The notes below the pieces were generated by a model. It had not been told where the DNA came from and did no database searches. It saw only the letters and a program-made list of their open reading frames with translations. Below are positions 8,326 through 15,541 of a stretch of 64,000 bases of DNA, piece by piece. The DNA is from an uncultured Bacteroidales bacterium (lineage in GTDB: Bacteria > Bacteroidota > Bacteroidia > Bacteroidales > Muribaculaceae): contig CADBDH010000009.1 in the NCBI GenBank assembly GCA_902793405.1, positions 18,780 through 82,779 of the forward strand. The letters are read 5' to 3'. Numbering within the stretch: the stretch's first letter is position 1; the number at the start of each line of letters is the position of its first letter. Made by a program: the position numbers and the translations under genes.

Positions 8326-8333
8326 TATATTTG
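8326..8333 (+). promoter_or_regulatory. -7 box before the TPR gene
   Basis: TATATTTG matches TAnnTTTG and lies 24-33 bp before the possible start codons. No good -33 element is visible. Because it lies downstream of the terminator at 8259-8293, it would allow expression independent of the short RNA promoter. Confidence 0.5.
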
Positions 8334-8356
8334 CAAGGTAAAACTCAAGACAACTG

Positions 8357-10045
8357 ATGAATATGATGAAAAAAGTATTGTGGATGATGGTTGGCCTGTG
8401 CATCGGCATGAGTGCCATGGCACAGCAATCGGGAATCGTGAGGACACTGGAACGCCCGAGCAAGCCCAGCGAGTACCTCGCTGGCGTCAGCATCGATGTA
8501 CTGGAATACCCCAACGTTATCGTGAGCAAGAAGGGCGGCAAGTTTTCCTTCTCCATTCCCGGCAAGCGCCAAGGAGAATCTTTCACTGTGACCCGAGTAC
8601 AGAAGAAAGGCTACTCGCTGGTGGACAAGCAGCTGAAAGGCCGCCGGTTTGCCTACTCGTCATCGGTTCCCCTGGAAATCGTCATGGTCTCGGACACCCA
8701 ACTCGAGAACGACAAGAGACGCATCGAGGACAAGGCCTATGACAAAGCCAAGAAAAACTATGACCAAAAAGTGGTTGCCCTCGAGAAGCAGTTGAAGCAA
8801 AAGACCATCAGTGAGCAGGAGTACCGCGCGAAATATGAGGAGCTGAGCTCCAACTACAATAACTATATCCAGCTCATCGACCAGATGGCCGAGCGCTATG
8901 CCACGACCGATTACAGCGGCATGGACGAAATGAGCCAGGAGATACAGGCCTGCATCGAGAACGCCGACCTGGAACAGGCCGACGAACTCATCAACCGCAA
9001 GGGCAGTTTTGACAAGCGCGAGCAGGAATTGCTCAATAAAATGCAGCTCAAAGAAAAATCAGAGCAGCTTTCCCAACAACTGGAAGAAGACATTGACAAG
9101 GAGCTCGAAGACCTTGTCCGTGACTACTATAACAAGTACGCCATCCATGTTTCCAAATATGAGAATGACACAGCAGCCTACTATCTGGATCGCATCGTGC
9201 GACTCGACACCACCAATGTGGATATGCTAGAGTTTGCCGCCTTGTTCATCGACCACTACCTCATGGACTATCCACGGGCATTGAGTTATCATCAACGGGC
9301 ACTGCTACACGCTCAGGAGCAATATGGAGTGGACAGCAAGGAAGCTGGAGTCATCAGCGAGTTCATCGGACTGACCTACGACCATATGGGAGACATGGAC
9401 AAGTCATTGGAATGGCACCACAAGGCGCTGGACATCTATGAACAAACCGAAGGACTTGACAATCCTGATGCAGCACTGGTCTATACACACATCGGCAGGA
9501 TTTACACGTCCAAAGACAGTCTAGAAAAAGCATTGGAATACACCTTGAAGGGACTCGACATCAGGAATCGCACCATCCAGGACAAAGATCATCAGGATTT
9601 CTCACAGTCCTACAACAATCTGGGCGTCATTTATGCCCAAATGGGCGACTACGAGAAAGCGATGGAATACCACATGAAGGCACTCGAGCTACGCGAGCGA
9701 GTGTTTGGCCCAAAACACGATGCCACAGCTCTTTCCTATATCAACATCGCTACGCTTTATTGCAAGCTTGAGGATTTGGACAATGCGCTCATCTATTTCC
9801 AAAAAGCCCATGATGCCTATCAAGACGTCTTTGGGCCAGCGCATCCCTACGTCATCAACACCTGGACCTACATGGCGGGAGTTTATCTTGAGCAGCAGGA
9901 ATCAGGAAAAGCGCTGGAATGCTACCGACAAGCATTGGCGGCTTGTGAACAATACTATGGTGCAGACCATTCCACTACCCAACAATATAGAAAAGCCGTC
10001 ACTGCGGTAGAAGAGATGCTGAAGCAGCAACAGTCAAATGACTAG
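8357..10045 (+). CDS. Exported tetratricopeptide-repeat protein
   Basis: A 562-residue protein with a signal peptide (cleavage likely after AMAQ, about residue 22) and a short beta-rich segment resembling a carboxypeptidase-regulatory-like domain (about 25-110). A charged helical, probably coiled-coil region (about 115-240) and at least six TPR units of the DYEKAMEYHMKALELRE type (about 275-550) follow. TPR arrays mediate protein contacts; similar Bacteroidota proteins are often sensory or scaffold components, but no partner is evident here. Three ATG codons (8357, 8363, 8366) could start it. Its end overlaps the rnz start by 8 bp, so the genes are probably cotranscribed. Confidence 0.82.
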   Translation: MNMMKKVLWMMVGLCIGMSAMAQQSGIVRTLERPSKPSEYLAGVSIDVLEYPNVIVSKKGGKFSFSIPGKRQGESFTVTRVQKKGYSLVDKQLKGRRFAYSSSVPLEIVMVSDTQLENDKRRIEDKAYDKAKKNYDQKVVALEKQLKQKTISEQEYRAKYEELSSNYNNYIQLIDQMAERYATTDYSGMDEMSQEIQACIENADLEQADELINRKGSFDKREQELLNKMQLKEKSEQLSQQLEEDIDKELEDLVRDYYNKYAIHVSKYENDTAAYYLDRIVRLDTTNVDMLEFAALFIDHYLMDYPRALSYHQRALLHAQEQYGVDSKEAGVISEFIGLTYDHMGDMDKSLEWHHKALDIYEQTEGLDNPDAALVYTHIGRIYTSKDSLEKALEYTLKGLDIRNRTIQDKDHQDFSQSYNNLGVIYAQMGDYEKAMEYHMKALELRERVFGPKHDATALSYINIATLYCKLEDLDNALIYFQKAHDAYQDVFGPAHPYVINTWTYMAGVYLEQQESGKALECYRQALAACEQYYGADHSTTQQYRKAVTAVEEMLKQQQSND

Positions 10046-10958
10046 GCTTGAACTGAACATACTGGGCTGCGGGAGCGCGACGATGACGCCGCGCCACCAG
10101 CCGTCGTGCCAGGTGCTCAACGTGCGCGACAACCTGATGATGATCGATTGCGGTGAGGGTGCCCAACTGGCCGTGCGCAGCATGAATCTCAAGCTGATGC
10201 GCCTGAACCACATCTTCATCAGCCATCTGCACGGCGACCACTGCTTCGGGCTGCCGGGACTGGTCTCGACGATGGCACTGTTGAACCGCACGGGCTCGCT
10301 GACGATCCACACCTTTAAGGACGGAGCCGAGCTGTTCGGGCAGATGCTGGACTACTTTTGCCGCGAGCGGCCGTTTGATGTGCGCTTCAATATCATCGAC
10401 ACCCACAAGAGCGTCATCTGGGAGGACGATGCCATGACGGTAACGACATTCCCGCTCGTTCACCGCGTGCCGGCCGTGGGCTTCCTGTTCAGGGAGAAGC
10501 CCAAGCTGCGCCATATCATCGGCGAGAAAGTGAAAGAACTGGGCGTGCCCCACTACGCCATGAACGCCCTGCGCCAGGGCGAGGATTGGGTCAGCCCCGA
10601 CGGCATTGTCGTCCCCAACGACCAGCTGACCACCCCTGCCGACGCCGCCATCAGCTACGCCTACTGCAGCGACACCAAGTTCTCCAAGCGCGTCATCAAG
10701 AACGTGGAGAGCGTGGACTGGCTCTACCACGAGGCCACCTACGACGACAGCCTGCGCGTCAAGGCCCACAAGCGCTACCACAGCACCGCCCTCGAGGCCG
10801 CCACCGTTGCCCGTGAGGCCGGGGTGAAGCACCTCATCCTGGGACACTTCTCCAAGCGCTACCTCGACGAGACGCCGCTGCTGCAAGAGGCTCAAAGCAT
10901 CTTCCCCGCCACCCGCCTGGCCAACGAGGGGCTCACGATTGACCTGAACGAGCTGTGA
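10038..10958 (+). CDS. rnz: Ribonuclease Z (tRNA 3' endonuclease)
   Basis: This 306-residue cytosolic metallo-beta-lactamase-fold enzyme removes 3' trailers from tRNA precursors. The zinc-binding HxHxDH motif appears as SHLHGDHCFGLPGL (about residues 63-76), with later ligands in the VHRVPAVGF and GHFSKRY segments typical of RNase Z. Length agrees with the short bacterial form. The ATG overlaps the end of the TPR gene by 8 bp, so translation is probably coupled. Confidence 0.94.
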   Translation: MTRLELNILGCGSATMTPRHQPSCQVLNVRDNLMMIDCGEGAQLAVRSMNLKLMRLNHIFISHLHGDHCFGLPGLVSTMALLNRTGSLTIHTFKDGAELFGQMLDYFCRERPFDVRFNIIDTHKSVIWEDDAMTVTTFPLVHRVPAVGFLFREKPKLRHIIGEKVKELGVPHYAMNALRQGEDWVSPDGIVVPNDQLTTPADAAISYAYCSDTKFSKRVIKNVESVDWLYHEATYDDSLRVKAHKRYHSTALEAATVAREAGVKHLILGHFSKRYLDETPLLQEAQSIFPATRLANEGLTIDLNEL

Positions 10959-11013
10959 GTTGGGAGTTAGAAGTTAGAAGTTAGAAGTTGGGAGTTAGGA
11001 GTTGGGAGTTCCT
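10957..11013. repeat. Heptamer repeat tract (AGTTAGA/AGTTGGG)
   Basis: Several 7-bp units of the form GTTAGAA and GTTGGGA follow the rnz stop codon. This belongs to the same class as the tract after pfkA. Confidence 0.7.
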
Positions 11014-11425
11014 CAGCTTGGGTAGTTTGGTGTGTTGATAAAAAAATTTCAAAGGGATTAAACCTTGGTGAACTGCTGCAGTCCAACCGATGATTTTGGT
11101 GCAGGGATGCCCCTGTGAGGACAGGGGACGAGGGTCCAAAACGACAATTATTACACTTTTTAACAGTGCTGCAAAGTAAAAACTTTGAAAATATACTTAA
11201 AAACACTGTGCCTCAACCCACTAAAGTCTAAAAATAACCCAACGGGGCGCAAATTAAGTAAATTTTTCTTTATTATTTGAAGAATTTGTATTTCCTTTGC
11301 AGTCTCAAAACTAGGGGCATAATCGAAGCATCATCAGGTAAGTGCCTGATTGAGTTGAGATAGCGCCTGGTAGCGTATAAAAAACGTGAATATAAATTTT
11401 TATCAAACTTTTAATAATTACGACT
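11014..11425. other. Non-coding region upstream of acpP
   Basis: No gene is apparent. The stretch becomes A+T-rich towards acpP. A partial -7-like box TTCCTTTG at 11292-11299 is the best promoter candidate, about 125 bp before the acpP start, which would leave a long leader. Confidence 0.35.
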
Positions 11426-11668
11426 ATGTCTGAAATTGAAGAAAGAGTAAAACAAATTATCGTTGACAAATTAGGTGTTAGCGAGTCTGAGGTAACTCCC
11501 GAGGCAACCTTTAGCCAGGACCTGGGTGCTGATAGTCTTGATACCGTCGAGCTGATCATGGAATTTGAGAAGCAGTTCGACATCAAGATCCCCGATGACA
11601 AATCTGAGACCATCCAAAACGTAGGCGACGCCATCAAGTTCATCGAAGAAGCTAAGGCTGCCGAATAA
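11426..11668 (+). CDS. acpP: Acyl carrier protein
   Basis: This 80-residue acidic protein carries growing fatty acyl chains on a 4'-phosphopantetheine arm. The attachment serine lies in the invariant [10 protein letters not shown] motif (about residues 35-44). Length and charge match AcpP. It is followed by fabF after an intrinsic terminator, which would allow much higher acpP than fabF expression. Confidence 0.97.
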   Translation: MSEIEERVKQIIVDKLGVSESEVTPEATFSQDLGADSLDTVELIMEFEKQFDIKIPDDKSETIQNVGDAIKFIEEAKAAE

Positions 11669-11679
11669 GAAGAACTTTC

Positions 11680-11736
11680 AGGTGGATTCCATGAATAATC
11701 CCCTACCCCGGGGTGCGTCATGGCATCCACCTTTTT
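11680..11736 (+). terminator. Terminator between acpP and fabF
   Basis: AGGTGGATTCCATGA (11680-11694) pairs with TCATGGCATCCACCT (11718-11732), one mismatch, followed by a T run to 11736. A smaller CCCC/GGGG stem lies in the loop. It ends only 20 bp before the fabF start, so fabF must rely on read-through or on a promoter that I do not see. Confidence 0.75.
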
Positions 11737-11755
11737 ATAAACTTCCTACTACCAC

Positions 11756-13039
11756 ATGGAATTAAAGAGAGTTGTGGTAACAGGTCTGGGTGCCATCACT
11801 CCCATTGGCATGGACGTTGAGACGACGTGGAACAACGCCCTGAAGGGAATGAGCGGAGCTGGACCCATTACCCATTTTGACACGACACTGTTCAAGACCA
11901 AGTTCGCTTGCGAAATCAAGGGATTTGATCCGCTGAACTACGTGAGCGACCCCAACGACCGCCGCGAGGTGAAAGACTTCAAGCGCAATGACCTGTACAC
12001 GCAGTATGCGCTGGCATGCGCCAAGCAAGCCGTTGAGGACGCCAACCTGCTGGCCGACGGTATCGACCGCGACGAGGTGGGCGTGATTTTCGCATCAGGT
12101 ATCGGTGGATTGCACACCTTTGAGGACCAGGCCGGCGACTACGCCCGTCATGAGGACCGTGGCCCGATGTACAGCCCGTTCTTCATCCCGACGATGATTG
12201 CCGATATCGCTGCCGGACAGATTTCCATCAAGTACGGTTTCCGCGGTCCCAACTTTGGTGTTGTTTCGGCTTGTGCCACCTCGACCAACGCCCTGATCGA
12301 CGCGTTCAACTACGTGCGTCTGGGCAAGGCCAAGGCGATTGTCACCGGCGGTAGCGAGGCCCCGTTGTTCCCCGCTGGCGTAGGTGGCTTCAATGCCATG
12401 AAGGCCATCTCGTTGCGCAACGACGACCCCGAGGGAGCTTCGCGCCCCTTCAGCGGCTCGCGCGACGGTTTCGTCATGGGCGAGGGCGGTGTGTGCCTCG
12501 TGTTCGAGGAACTCGAGCATGCCCTGGCACGCGGTGCCAAGATTTATGGTGAGGTCATCGGTGGCGGCATGAGTGCCGACGCCTATCACATCACCGCCAG
12601 CCATCCCGAGGGCCTGGGCGCCAAGCTCGTGATGCAGCGTGCCATCGAGGACGCCGGCATCAAGCCCGAGGATGTTGACTATGTCAACGCCCATGGCACG
12701 TCCACCCCTGTGGGCGACCTGAGCGAGGCACAGGCAGTGAAGGATGTATTCGGTGAGCATGCCTACAAACTCAACGTGAGCAGCACCAAGTCGATGACGG
12801 GCCACATGCTGGGCGCCACGGGTGCCATGGAGGCCGTCTTCTGTCTGCTGGCTTGCCGCGACGACATCGTTCCTCCCACCATCAACCATGCCGATGGCGA
12901 CGAGGACGAGAACATCGACTACAAGATGAACTTCACCTTCAACAAGGCACAGAAGCGAACAGTAAACATTGCACTTTCCAACACGTTTGGCTTCGGCGGA
13001 CACAATGCCAGCATCATCGTCAAGAAATACCAGAAATAA
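11756..13039 (+). CDS. fabF: 3-oxoacyl-[acyl-carrier-protein] synthase II
   Basis: This 427-residue thiolase-fold condensing enzyme extends acyl-ACP with malonyl-ACP in fatty acid synthesis. The catalytic cysteine is in VSACATS (about residue 172), and the two histidines are in NAHGTSTPVGD and KSMTGHMLGATG, with the usual Gly-rich end FGFGGHNASI. All catalytic residues are present. It follows acpP and precedes rnc by 25 bp, the arrangement common in bacteria. Confidence 0.96.
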   Translation: MELKRVVVTGLGAITPIGMDVETTWNNALKGMSGAGPITHFDTTLFKTKFACEIKGFDPLNYVSDPNDRREVKDFKRNDLYTQYALACAKQAVEDANLLADGIDRDEVGVIFASGIGGLHTFEDQAGDYARHEDRGPMYSPFFIPTMIADIAAGQISIKYGFRGPNFGVVSACATSTNALIDAFNYVRLGKAKAIVTGGSEAPLFPAGVGGFNAMKAISLRNDDPEGASRPFSGSRDGFVMGEGGVCLVFEELEHALARGAKIYGEVIGGGMSADAYHITASHPEGLGAKLVMQRAIEDAGIKPEDVDYVNAHGTSTPVGDLSEAQAVKDVFGEHAYKLNVSSTKSMTGHMLGATGAMEAVFCLLACRDDIVPPTINHADGDEDENIDYKMNFTFNKAQKRTVNIALSNTFGFGGHNASIIVKKYQK

Positions 13040-13064
13040 ACGGCTGAAATAAAAGCCAGGGACG

Positions 13065-13838
13065 ATGCCGCTCAGCAACGCCATATCACTCATAAAGCTC
13101 CTTTTCGTCAAGGATAAGGAGCTTTATGTTTTTATTCACCGCATCACCGGCTACTATCCGCGCGACATCAGGCTCTACCAGCTGGCGATGATTCACCGTT
13201 CCAAGCCCACCAAGATGCCCGACGGACGCTGGGCCAACAACGAGCGCTTGGAATTTCTGGGCGACGCCGTGCTCGACAACGTAGTCGCCGACTTCCTGTT
13301 CAAGACCTACCCCACCAAGCATGAGGGATTCCTGACCTCGACGCGCGCCAAGATTGTACAGCGCGAGAGCCTGAACCGCATCGGCAACAGCCTGCACCTC
13401 GACAGCCATGTCCAGGCCACGATGCACACCTCGTCACACAACAGCTACATCTGCGGCAATGCCCTTGAGGCGCTCGTGGGCGCCATCTATCTGGACCAGG
13501 GCTACAAGCGCTGCCGCAAGTTTATCGTCGAGCGCCTGATCAAAAAGCACTTCGACCTCAACGACCTGGTCAAGACCGAGCAAAATTTCAAGTCGCGCCT
13601 CATCGAGTGGACACAAAAGTATCACGTTACCATCGAATTTGAACTGGTGGACAGCTATTCCGACGCCGACAAGAACCCCGTGTTCCGCACCGCCGTTATC
13701 CTGGGCGGCATCTATGCCAGCGACGCCGTGGGCTACAGCAAGAAAGAGTCCCACCAGAGTGCCTCCAAGAAGGCTCTGGAACGCCTGCAGCACGACCAGC
13801 AGTTCTGCGAGCAGGTACTCACCACAGCACTTAGTTAA
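13065..13838 (+). CDS. rnc: Ribonuclease III
   Basis: This 257-residue enzyme cuts double-stranded RNA in rRNA and mRNA maturation. The RNase III signature NERLEFLGDAVLD carries the catalytic acidic residues (about residues 61-73), and a second acidic cluster is in NALEALVGAIYLDQG. A C-terminal double-stranded RNA-binding domain ends at about residue 245 with the SKKESHQSASKKAL helix. It lies 25 bp after fabF, probably in the same transcript. Confidence 0.95.
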   Translation: MPLSNAISLIKLLFVKDKELYVFIHRITGYYPRDIRLYQLAMIHRSKPTKMPDGRWANNERLEFLGDAVLDNVVADFLFKTYPTKHEGFLTSTRAKIVQRESLNRIGNSLHLDSHVQATMHTSSHNSYICGNALEALVGAIYLDQGYKRCRKFIVERLIKKHFDLNDLVKTEQNFKSRLIEWTQKYHVTIEFELVDSYSDADKNPVFRTAVILGGIYASDAVGYSKKESHQSASKKALERLQHDQQFCEQVLTTALS

Positions 13839-14010
13839 TGCGAGCTGCGCTCGCGGTCTAGGGTCTAGAGTTTAGGGTTTAGGGAGCATCCGCTTTCGGT
13901 TCTTTCGGTTTAGGGTTTAGGGAGCATCCGCTTCCTTTTCTTTTGGCCAGGGCTTAGGGTGGATCCGCTTTCGGTTCTTTTGGTTCGGGTCTAGGGGTTG
14001 ATCTATAGGA
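13839..14010. repeat. Intergenic repeat cluster with TTTAGGG units and GCATCCGC words
   Basis: The gap between rnc and the next gene holds tandem TCTAGGG/TTTAGGG units and three copies of a longer unit. That unit contains GCATCCGC (13886-13893 and 13924-13931; a variant GGATCCGC at 13961-13968) followed by a TTTCGGTTCTTT-like stretch. The same GCATCCGC word recurs near 24.36 and 24.45 kb, so this is a dispersed intergenic family. Confidence 0.75.
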
Positions 14011-14159
14011 TTTTAGCTATTTATTTTGTGTGGTGGTATAGTCGCTAACAAACGTGAATTAGTGTAAAATTTGGTTTCATTCTGCGGGCAGTTCGGCAAT
14101 AATTTGTAAATTCGCAAATCTTTGCGGTCACCTGAGCCGCCTTTTAACGATTGATTTCT

Positions 14160-14810
14160 ATGAGACCGATAACCAATATATTGCTTGTACTGGCGCTCAT
14201 TAGCTACGTTTTCCTGCCTTTCTACGACGTCTCGTTGCTGGGCACGGTCACGGGTTTGGGCTTCACGGCAGGCACCATATCCCAATCCCTGTCACTGAAT
14301 AACGTGCTGCTGGCATTGTTGCCGTTTATCGCCTGTTTTGGCGCCATCGCGCTGAATTGCCTCAAAAAGCGCTGGTGGGTGCTCGGCACTATTGCCCTCA
14401 TCGTATTGTGGCTGTGGTTCTTCATGCACACCAACAGCCTGCATGACATCAGGCTGCAACACGCTCCCGAAATCACGCCCGACAATGACCTGGGCGAAGG
14501 CTTCTCCATCATCGGCTTGGGAATTGGGCACAAGTTATCGTTTGTCCTGACGGGCCTGTCATTGCTGTCGGCCCTGATCTCGCTGCTGCCGTTCAAGTTC
14601 AACGAGACCATCGAGAAGGCCGTTGACGACACCTTTGAGGACGGCCGCCGCCACGTACGCGAGGAAATCAAGCGCCTGGAAAACGCCGCCCACAAGTCAC
14701 ACAAGCACAAACAACATTCGTCCCCCACTGTACCACCAGTAGAGGACGATCATATCGTTGAGCCTGTCGAGGACAAGGAAGACCCGACGCGCTTCATGCC
14801 TAAAGAGTGA
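14160..14810 (+). CDS. Hypothetical four-helix membrane protein
   Basis: I do not recognise this 216-residue protein. It has four hydrophobic segments (about residues 6-22, 45-65, 70-90 and 122-142) and a soluble loop between the third and fourth. The charged C-terminal tail is His/Lys/Glu-rich (about 150-216), with helix-forming sequence and a His-Lys cluster. The ATG at 14160 is preferred over an in-frame TTG 9 bp upstream. Neighbours give no functional clue. Confidence 0.7.
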   Translation: MRPITNILLVLALISYVFLPFYDVSLLGTVTGLGFTAGTISQSLSLNNVLLALLPFIACFGAIALNCLKKRWWVLGTIALIVLWLWFFMHTNSLHDIRLQHAPEITPDNDLGEGFSIIGLGIGHKLSFVLTGLSLLSALISLLPFKFNETIEKAVDDTFEDGRRHVREEIKRLENAAHKSHKHKQHSSPTVPPVEDDHIVEPVEDKEDPTRFMPKE

Positions 14811-14828
14811 GGCAAGTTTCAAAGAAAC

Positions 14829-14872
14829 TTGAGGTCTAGGGTCTAGAGTCTAGGGTCTAGGGTTTAGAGTTA
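14829..14872. repeat. TCTAGGG heptamer tract
   Basis: Five to six imperfect TCTAGGG/TCTAGAG units lie between two convergent genes and reach the stop codon of the lipoprotein gene on the minus strand. Confidence 0.65.
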
Positions 14873-15391
14873 TTCTTCGGCTGCGGGATGGTGCATGTCG
14901 ATGCGCCTGAAGGTGAGCGGAGTGGTCACGCGCAACGTGTTTTTGCTGGCTCCGTAGAACAGGACGCGGCCTCCCAACACGTCATAGTTTTTCAACACAC
15001 CATGCACATTCTCGAATACCATGTTGCCCATGTAGATATAATCCTGGTCCAGGTCCACACTGTGCAGCAATACCCACATTCCTGAGAAGGAACCCTGCCA
15101 CAACAGGCTCCAATCGGGATTCTCTCTTGACCCCATGTTGATCAGCTCGTTATAGTAGCCCGTGAAGGTACTGTCCTGGGTGCTGAAGGTGTAGGACATC
15201 TCGATGAAATGGACAGTGTCATCGTACTGATACACCCATTTCCCGTCCATGTATTTGTTGTAATGCTTCTGCAGCTCGACGGTCTCGAGCGTGGTCCAGT
15301 CGGTCTCGATGACCTCATGGTCGCCCTCACACGATGCCAACGCCATGATCAGCACAACAGGCAATAATATCCATTTGAAAATCTTTCCCAT
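14870..15391 (-). CDS. Hypothetical lipoprotein
   Basis: A 173-residue predicted lipoprotein of unknown function. The lipobox LASC places the modified cysteine at about residue 20 after a short hydrophobic leader. The rest is soluble, acidic and rich in Tyr/Trp/Asp, consistent with a small beta-rich domain. An ATG four codons further upstream (15403) is also possible. It lies downstream of the two beta-barrel genes on the same strand but is separated from them by a hairpin. Confidence 0.7.
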   Translation of the reverse strand: MGKIFKWILLPVVLIMALASCEGDHEVIETDWTTLETVELQKHYNKYMDGKWVYQYDDTVHFIEMSYTFSTQDSTFTGYYNELINMGSRENPDWSLLWQGSFSGMWVLLHSVDLDQDYIYMGNMVFENVHGVLKNYDVLGGRVLFYGASKNTLRVTTPLTFRRIDMHHPAAEE

Positions 15392-15481
15392 ATCTCTTGA
15401 CAATACAACGGTTTAGGGCACAAAATTAGCAAAAACATGGCAAAAGTGCCACACAATTAGGAATAATTAGACCCGGTAGCA

Positions 15482-15513
15482 GAAGAATCGTGCCCATGGA
15501 GGCACGATTCTTC
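15482..15513 (-). terminator. Hairpin after the outer-membrane beta-barrel gene
   Basis: A perfect 13-bp stem, GAAGAATCGTGCC (15482-15494) with GGCACGATTCTTC (15501-15513), lies 28 bp beyond the stop codon of the minus-strand gene at 15542. The T run is weak, so it may be a partial terminator. Confidence 0.55.
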
Positions 15514-15541
15514 GATATCGCGGGATGTATTGTGACGGGAT

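Noticed and set aside
8260-8742. 160-codon frame overlapping the TPR gene start
   Set aside because: Its start lies inside the terminator hairpin and it is out of frame with the clear signal peptide and TPR protein.
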